Shown in pieces: positions 13,187-16,131 of a DNA stretch of 16,131 bases. The notes below the pieces were generated by a model, which saw nothing but the letters and a program-made list of their open reading frames with translations, searched no databases and was not told where the DNA came from. A program made the position numbers and the translations under genes. The stretch is from CAZNLH01 sp964573995. GTDB lineage: Bacteria; Gemmatimonadota; CAZMKB01; CAZNLH01. The DNA is taken from assembly GCA_964573995.1 (NCBI GenBank), contig CAZNLH010000042.1, positions 1 through 16,131 on the forward strand, read 5' to 3'. Numbering within the stretch: position 1 is the first letter of the stretch; each line of letters begins with the position of its first letter.

Positions 13187-16131
13187 TTAGAACGGGTTTC
13201 CTCCCAATATGAATCCTCCCCAAAGCAATGGATGAGCTACCCCATGTTTCTTGCGGAGGTCATGCAGGATCCGCAGGGAGGACTGTCGGAGGGCCTCCCC
13301 CTTGCCCATACCCTCTCCGAGCCAGTTCTCGTAGAACCGGTCCATCAGTTCACAGGTCTCCTTGTCGGGTACCTTCCACAGGCTCATAAGGATGGACGCT
13401 GCTCCTGCCTGCTGGAAGGCCCGTCTCAGCCCGAACACCCCTTCCCCGTTCCTGACCTCGCCGAGGCCCGTCTCGCAGGCCGAGAGGACAACCAGTTCCG
13501 TCCCCACGAGGTTGAGCCCCGACACCTCGAATGCCGTGATAATGCCGTCCTCTTGCCCATCCGCCTCCCCGCTTCCTCGCCGCCTGTTGGCGCCCGCAAG
13601 GGCCAGCCCGCAGCGAAGTAACGGGTTTTCAATCGCCCTGTTTTCCCCCGTGTCCAGGTCTTTACAGAAGAACCCATGGGTCGCCAGGTGCAAGATCCGC
13701 GGCGCCTGGTGCATCCCCTTCAGCGTCTCCTCAAGGGTCTCGGGGCCATAATAGGCTTCCACCCGCAGACCCCCTTTCTCCTCGATGGTCTTCGTGATCG
13801 ATCCGCTCTCAACTCGGCTGAGGGGGAGTGGAACAAATTGCGGGTTCAAGCAGGTGCTCGCCCCACGTGTGGGATTAAGGGCGAATGCTTTTTCTTCTTT
13901 TCGGTTCAAGGCCTTCTCTCTATATTGGGCCAACTCCCCGCCGGAGAGGTCGAAATCTGGATCGGCCATAACCAGGGCCATATCAGAGTTCTCTTCTTCA
14001 TATTGAAATTTCAACAGGTCCCGTCCGGATGAGAGGTAACTGATCCTGTACTTCTCTATGACATATCCGCCCTCCGGAGTAGGAAGGATCTCAAATGGCA
14101 ACAGGTTTAATTGGCCGTCTGGCGAGATGAATATTGCGCCTCCTTCTTTTGACATTGATTTCAATGGAGCAAAGATCCTCTTATAGAGTTCACCGGTGAT
14201 CTTGGCCAGTTGCCTCTCGGATTCCAGAACCAGTGGTGAATTTACCACCTCTCTCGCTTCATAGATTTGCCTTCTCGCCTCCATCACCAGGCTGTCGATC
14301 TGTGAGGCGTCGCCGAGATCGGTCAGGGTGATATCTCCGCCCCCGTCGAGCGTGAAGGCCAGGTACCTGAGTGGACCGGTCCGCTCCTTGTCGCTCCCTG
14401 GCCCCTTGAAATCGTAGGGGCCGTACCGGACGAATTCCCATAGTTCCGCTCCCTCGGGAAGGGCGTCCTCCACGTCCCTTACACCGACTCGGAATCGTTT
14501 CCTGCGCGGATCGATCTTGAATTCCTCGCAATTCCTGCTGAGATCTGCCTCCAGGGAGTCTCTCGTGGCATTCAGTGCCATGAGCCGGTTCCTGTATATC
14601 TCCGGTTCCATGCGCTCGGCCCCGGTGAGGACCAGAGAGGCGATCTCGCCGCTTACCTGGGCATGCCTCTTGGACTTCTCGATTATTTCGTCATCGTAGG
14701 AACAGTAGGCAATCTCTCTCTCCGCGGAGACGGCGTCGAGCACGACGGCCTTCCCGTTGAGGACCATCTCCAGAGCGGCGCGCTTCGTCTCGCCGGACGG
14801 GCTCAATAGGGCAAGGGAGAGGAAGGAGTTGTCGATGATCGGGTATTTTTCGATGTATCGCATCTTCTGGTCTTCGGAGGTGGCCTGGAAGGCATAGTCG
14901 ATGAATTTCCGCGAGGACCCTTGAAGGTCCTTGTAGATGGCCAGGCTCTTTTCGAACTCGCCCAGCGCTGCCCGGTTCTTGGCGAATCCCTCGAGGTCCG
15001 CGGACGTTCTGGGATGAGATCGTCCGAGAGTGTTCAAGTGGATAGTCAAGGCCCGTTCATAGTAAGGCCCGGCAGCGCAGTAGTCACCTTGAAGGTAGTA
15101 AAAATATCCAATGTTGTTTAAGACCCGGGCAACGGTGGGGTGGTCCTTTCCCAGGGCGCTTTCCAATATCGGCAGGGACTTATTGAACAGGGATTCGGCC
15201 TTCGCAAAATCCCCCGTTTCGAGAGCGATAGTGGCCAGGTTGTTGTAACTCGAGGCGACATCGGGATGATTAGGGCCTAAGGTTTTTATCCTGATCTGGA
15301 GGGCATCTTCATATAGAGACTCGGCCTGCGCATACTTGCCCAGGTCTTGATAGAGGTTCCCGAGGTTATTCAGGGTCAAGGCGACGAGGTAGTGATCAGG
15401 TCCAAAGGTCTCTTTCCGGATCGCTATCGCATTTTTATAAAGAGATTCGGCTTCGATATATCTGCCGGTATCCTGGTAAAGGCTTGCCAGGTTATTTAAT
15501 TCCCTTGCCATGGAGGGACTCTTTATTCCCAGTCTTGTTTTGAATATGGATATTGCCTCCTTGTACAGGGTCTCTGCCTCCGTGTATCTTCCCAGATCGT
15601 AATAAAGATTTGCCAGGTTATTCGTATATGTGGCTACATTTGGACTGCCTCTTGATATCTTTTTAGATATTGTTATCGCTTGCTGATAGAGGGATTCGGC
15701 TTCGTTATATCGACCGAGATCCTGGTAGAGGCTTGCCAGGTTATTCAAGGCGATGGCGACGTTCTGATCGTCCGATCCATAGTTTATCTTCCATATTTCA
15801 AGTGCCTTTTCATAGAGAGGCTCAGCCCTGGAATAATGGCTGAGATCAAAGTGGAGGTTGCCCAAGTTATTATAGATCTCGGCCAACAAGGGGTCATTCG
15901 GATTCAGGGTCTTTTCCCAGATCGCAAGGGCTTCCTGGTAGAGGGATTCTGCCTCCGCGTATTGCCCCAAGTCTTGGTATAGGTTGGCCATGTAGTTGAG
16001 GCACTGGGCGACCTCCGGGTGATCCAATCCCAAGATATCCTCCCTGATTTTAAGCGATTCCTCAAATAACGACTCAGCCTTATTGTAACTCGATTTCTTA
16101 TAATAGCATTTGCCCAAGACGGTGAGTGCCT
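13187..16131 (-). CDS. TPR-CHAT caspase-superfamily protease, N-terminus outside the window
   Basis: At least 981 codons are visible, and the frame is open at the window edge. The first possible start inside (TTG 16117) falls within a TPR, so the gene continues beyond 16131. About nine to ten kinesin-light-chain-type TPRs of 41-42 residues ('NNLA.LYQDLGRY.EAESLY..A..I...LG..HP') fill the first ~420 residues. A helical linker follows, and the C-terminal ~400 residues form a CHAT domain: DGQLNLLPFEILPT, HLATHGFF with the catalytic His (814 counted from 16117), SACETGLGEV with the catalytic Cys (881), then ILMSLWKVPD and a final LLWGGFILGG. Both catalytic residues are present. TPR-CHAT proteins include Csx29 of type III-E CRISPR, where the protease is activated allosterically. 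Substrate and export are unknown here, and no CRISPR is present. Confidence 0.93.
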   Translation of the reverse strand, partial: ALTVLGKCYYKKSSYNKAESLFEESLKIREDILGLDHPEVAQCLNYMANLYQDLGQYAEAESLYQEALAIWEKTLNPNDPLLAEIYNNLGNLHFDLSHYSRAEPLYEKALEIWKINYGSDDQNVAIALNNLASLYQDLGRYNEAESLYQQAITISKKISRGSPNVATYTNNLANLYYDLGRYTEAETLYKEAISIFKTRLGIKSPSMARELNNLASLYQDTGRYIEAESLYKNAIAIRKETFGPDHYLVALTLNNLGNLYQDLGKYAQAESLYEDALQIRIKTLGPNHPDVASSYNNLATIALETGDFAKAESLFNKSLPILESALGKDHPTVARVLNNIGYFYYLQGDYCAAGPYYERALTIHLNTLGRSHPRTSADLEGFAKNRAALGEFEKSLAIYKDLQGSSRKFIDYAFQATSEDQKMRYIEKYPIIDNSFLSLALLSPSGETKRAALEMVLNGKAVVLDAVSAEREIAYCSYDDEIIEKSKRHAQVSGEIASLVLTGAERMEPEIYRNRLMALNATRDSLEADLSRNCEEFKIDPRRKRFRVGVRDVEDALPEGAELWEFVRYGPYDFKGPGSDKERTGPLRYLAFTLDGGGDITLTDLGDASQIDSLVMEARRQIYEAREVVNSPLVLESERQLAKITGELYKRIFAPLKSMSKEGGAIFISPDGQLNLLPFEILPTPEGGYVIEKYRISYLSSGRDLLKFQYEEENSDMALVMADPDFDLSGGELAQYREKALNRKEEKAFALNPTRGASTCLNPQFVPLPLSRVESGSITKTIEEKGGLRVEAYYGPETLEETLKGMHQAPRILHLATHGFFCKDLDTGENRAIENPLLRCGLALAGANRRRGSGEADGQEDGIITAFEVSGLNLVGTELVVLSACETGLGEVRNGEGVFGLRRAFQQAGAASILMSLWKVPDKETCELMDRFYENWLGEGMGKGEALRQSSLRILHDLRKKHGVAHPLLWGGFILGGNPF

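Noticed and set aside
13187..16131. CRISPR type III-E Csx29 component
   Set aside because: TPR-CHAT architecture alone is widespread. There is no CRISPR array, Cas7-11 or other cas gene in the window.

Overview
The window is bacterial, with dense gene packing, Shine-Dalgarno starts and several exported proteins. An MltC-like lytic transglycosylase, LPP20-like and DUF4384 proteins, SLH-like repeats and TPR proteins suggest a Gram-negative, probably uncultivated or deltaproteobacteria-like lineage. No marker gene allows a firm taxonomic call. No tRNA, rRNA, CRISPR array, insertion sequence or phage gene was seen.

Layout. (1) Bases 136-5358, plus strand: a consensus sigma-70 promoter and a structured leader precede five close or overlapping genes. 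These are a TPR/SLH-like envelope protein, an LPP20-like exported protein, an MltC-like transglycosylase, a TPR membrane protein, and an exported protein ending in an FGE-sulfatase/C-type-lectin fold. (2) Bases 5221-7455: a complete diversity-generating retroelement (DGR). The last ~43 codons of the FGE-fold gene are the variable repeat (VR). Then come an HRDC-domain accessory gene, avd, a DGR-type reverse transcriptase and the template repeat (TR). VR and TR align without gaps over 124-128 bp, and every difference (15 in the core, 18 in the longest alignment) falls on a TR adenine. (3) Bases 7456-7757: no gene, several hairpins, possibly the 3' part of the DGR RNA. (4) Bases 7758-9446, plus strand: an exported caspase-like protease with CARDB-like domains and an EF-hand-like loop. 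(5) Bases 16131-9570, minus strand: three close genes, converging on the previous one. They are a TPR-CHAT protease (its start lies outside the window), a WD40-CARDB-caspase protein that is a paralogue of the plus-strand caspase, and an exported DUF4384 protein.

How they may work together. The DGR copies TR with adenine mutagenesis into the 3' end of the FGE-fold gene, so the cell carries an exported binding protein with a changeable ligand surface. Three caspase-superfamily proteases with protein-interaction scaffolds (TPR, WD40) lie alongside, and a peptidoglycan lyase shares the target's operon. The DGR is well supported by the sequence. A shared recognition-and-protease system is an inference from gene proximity.
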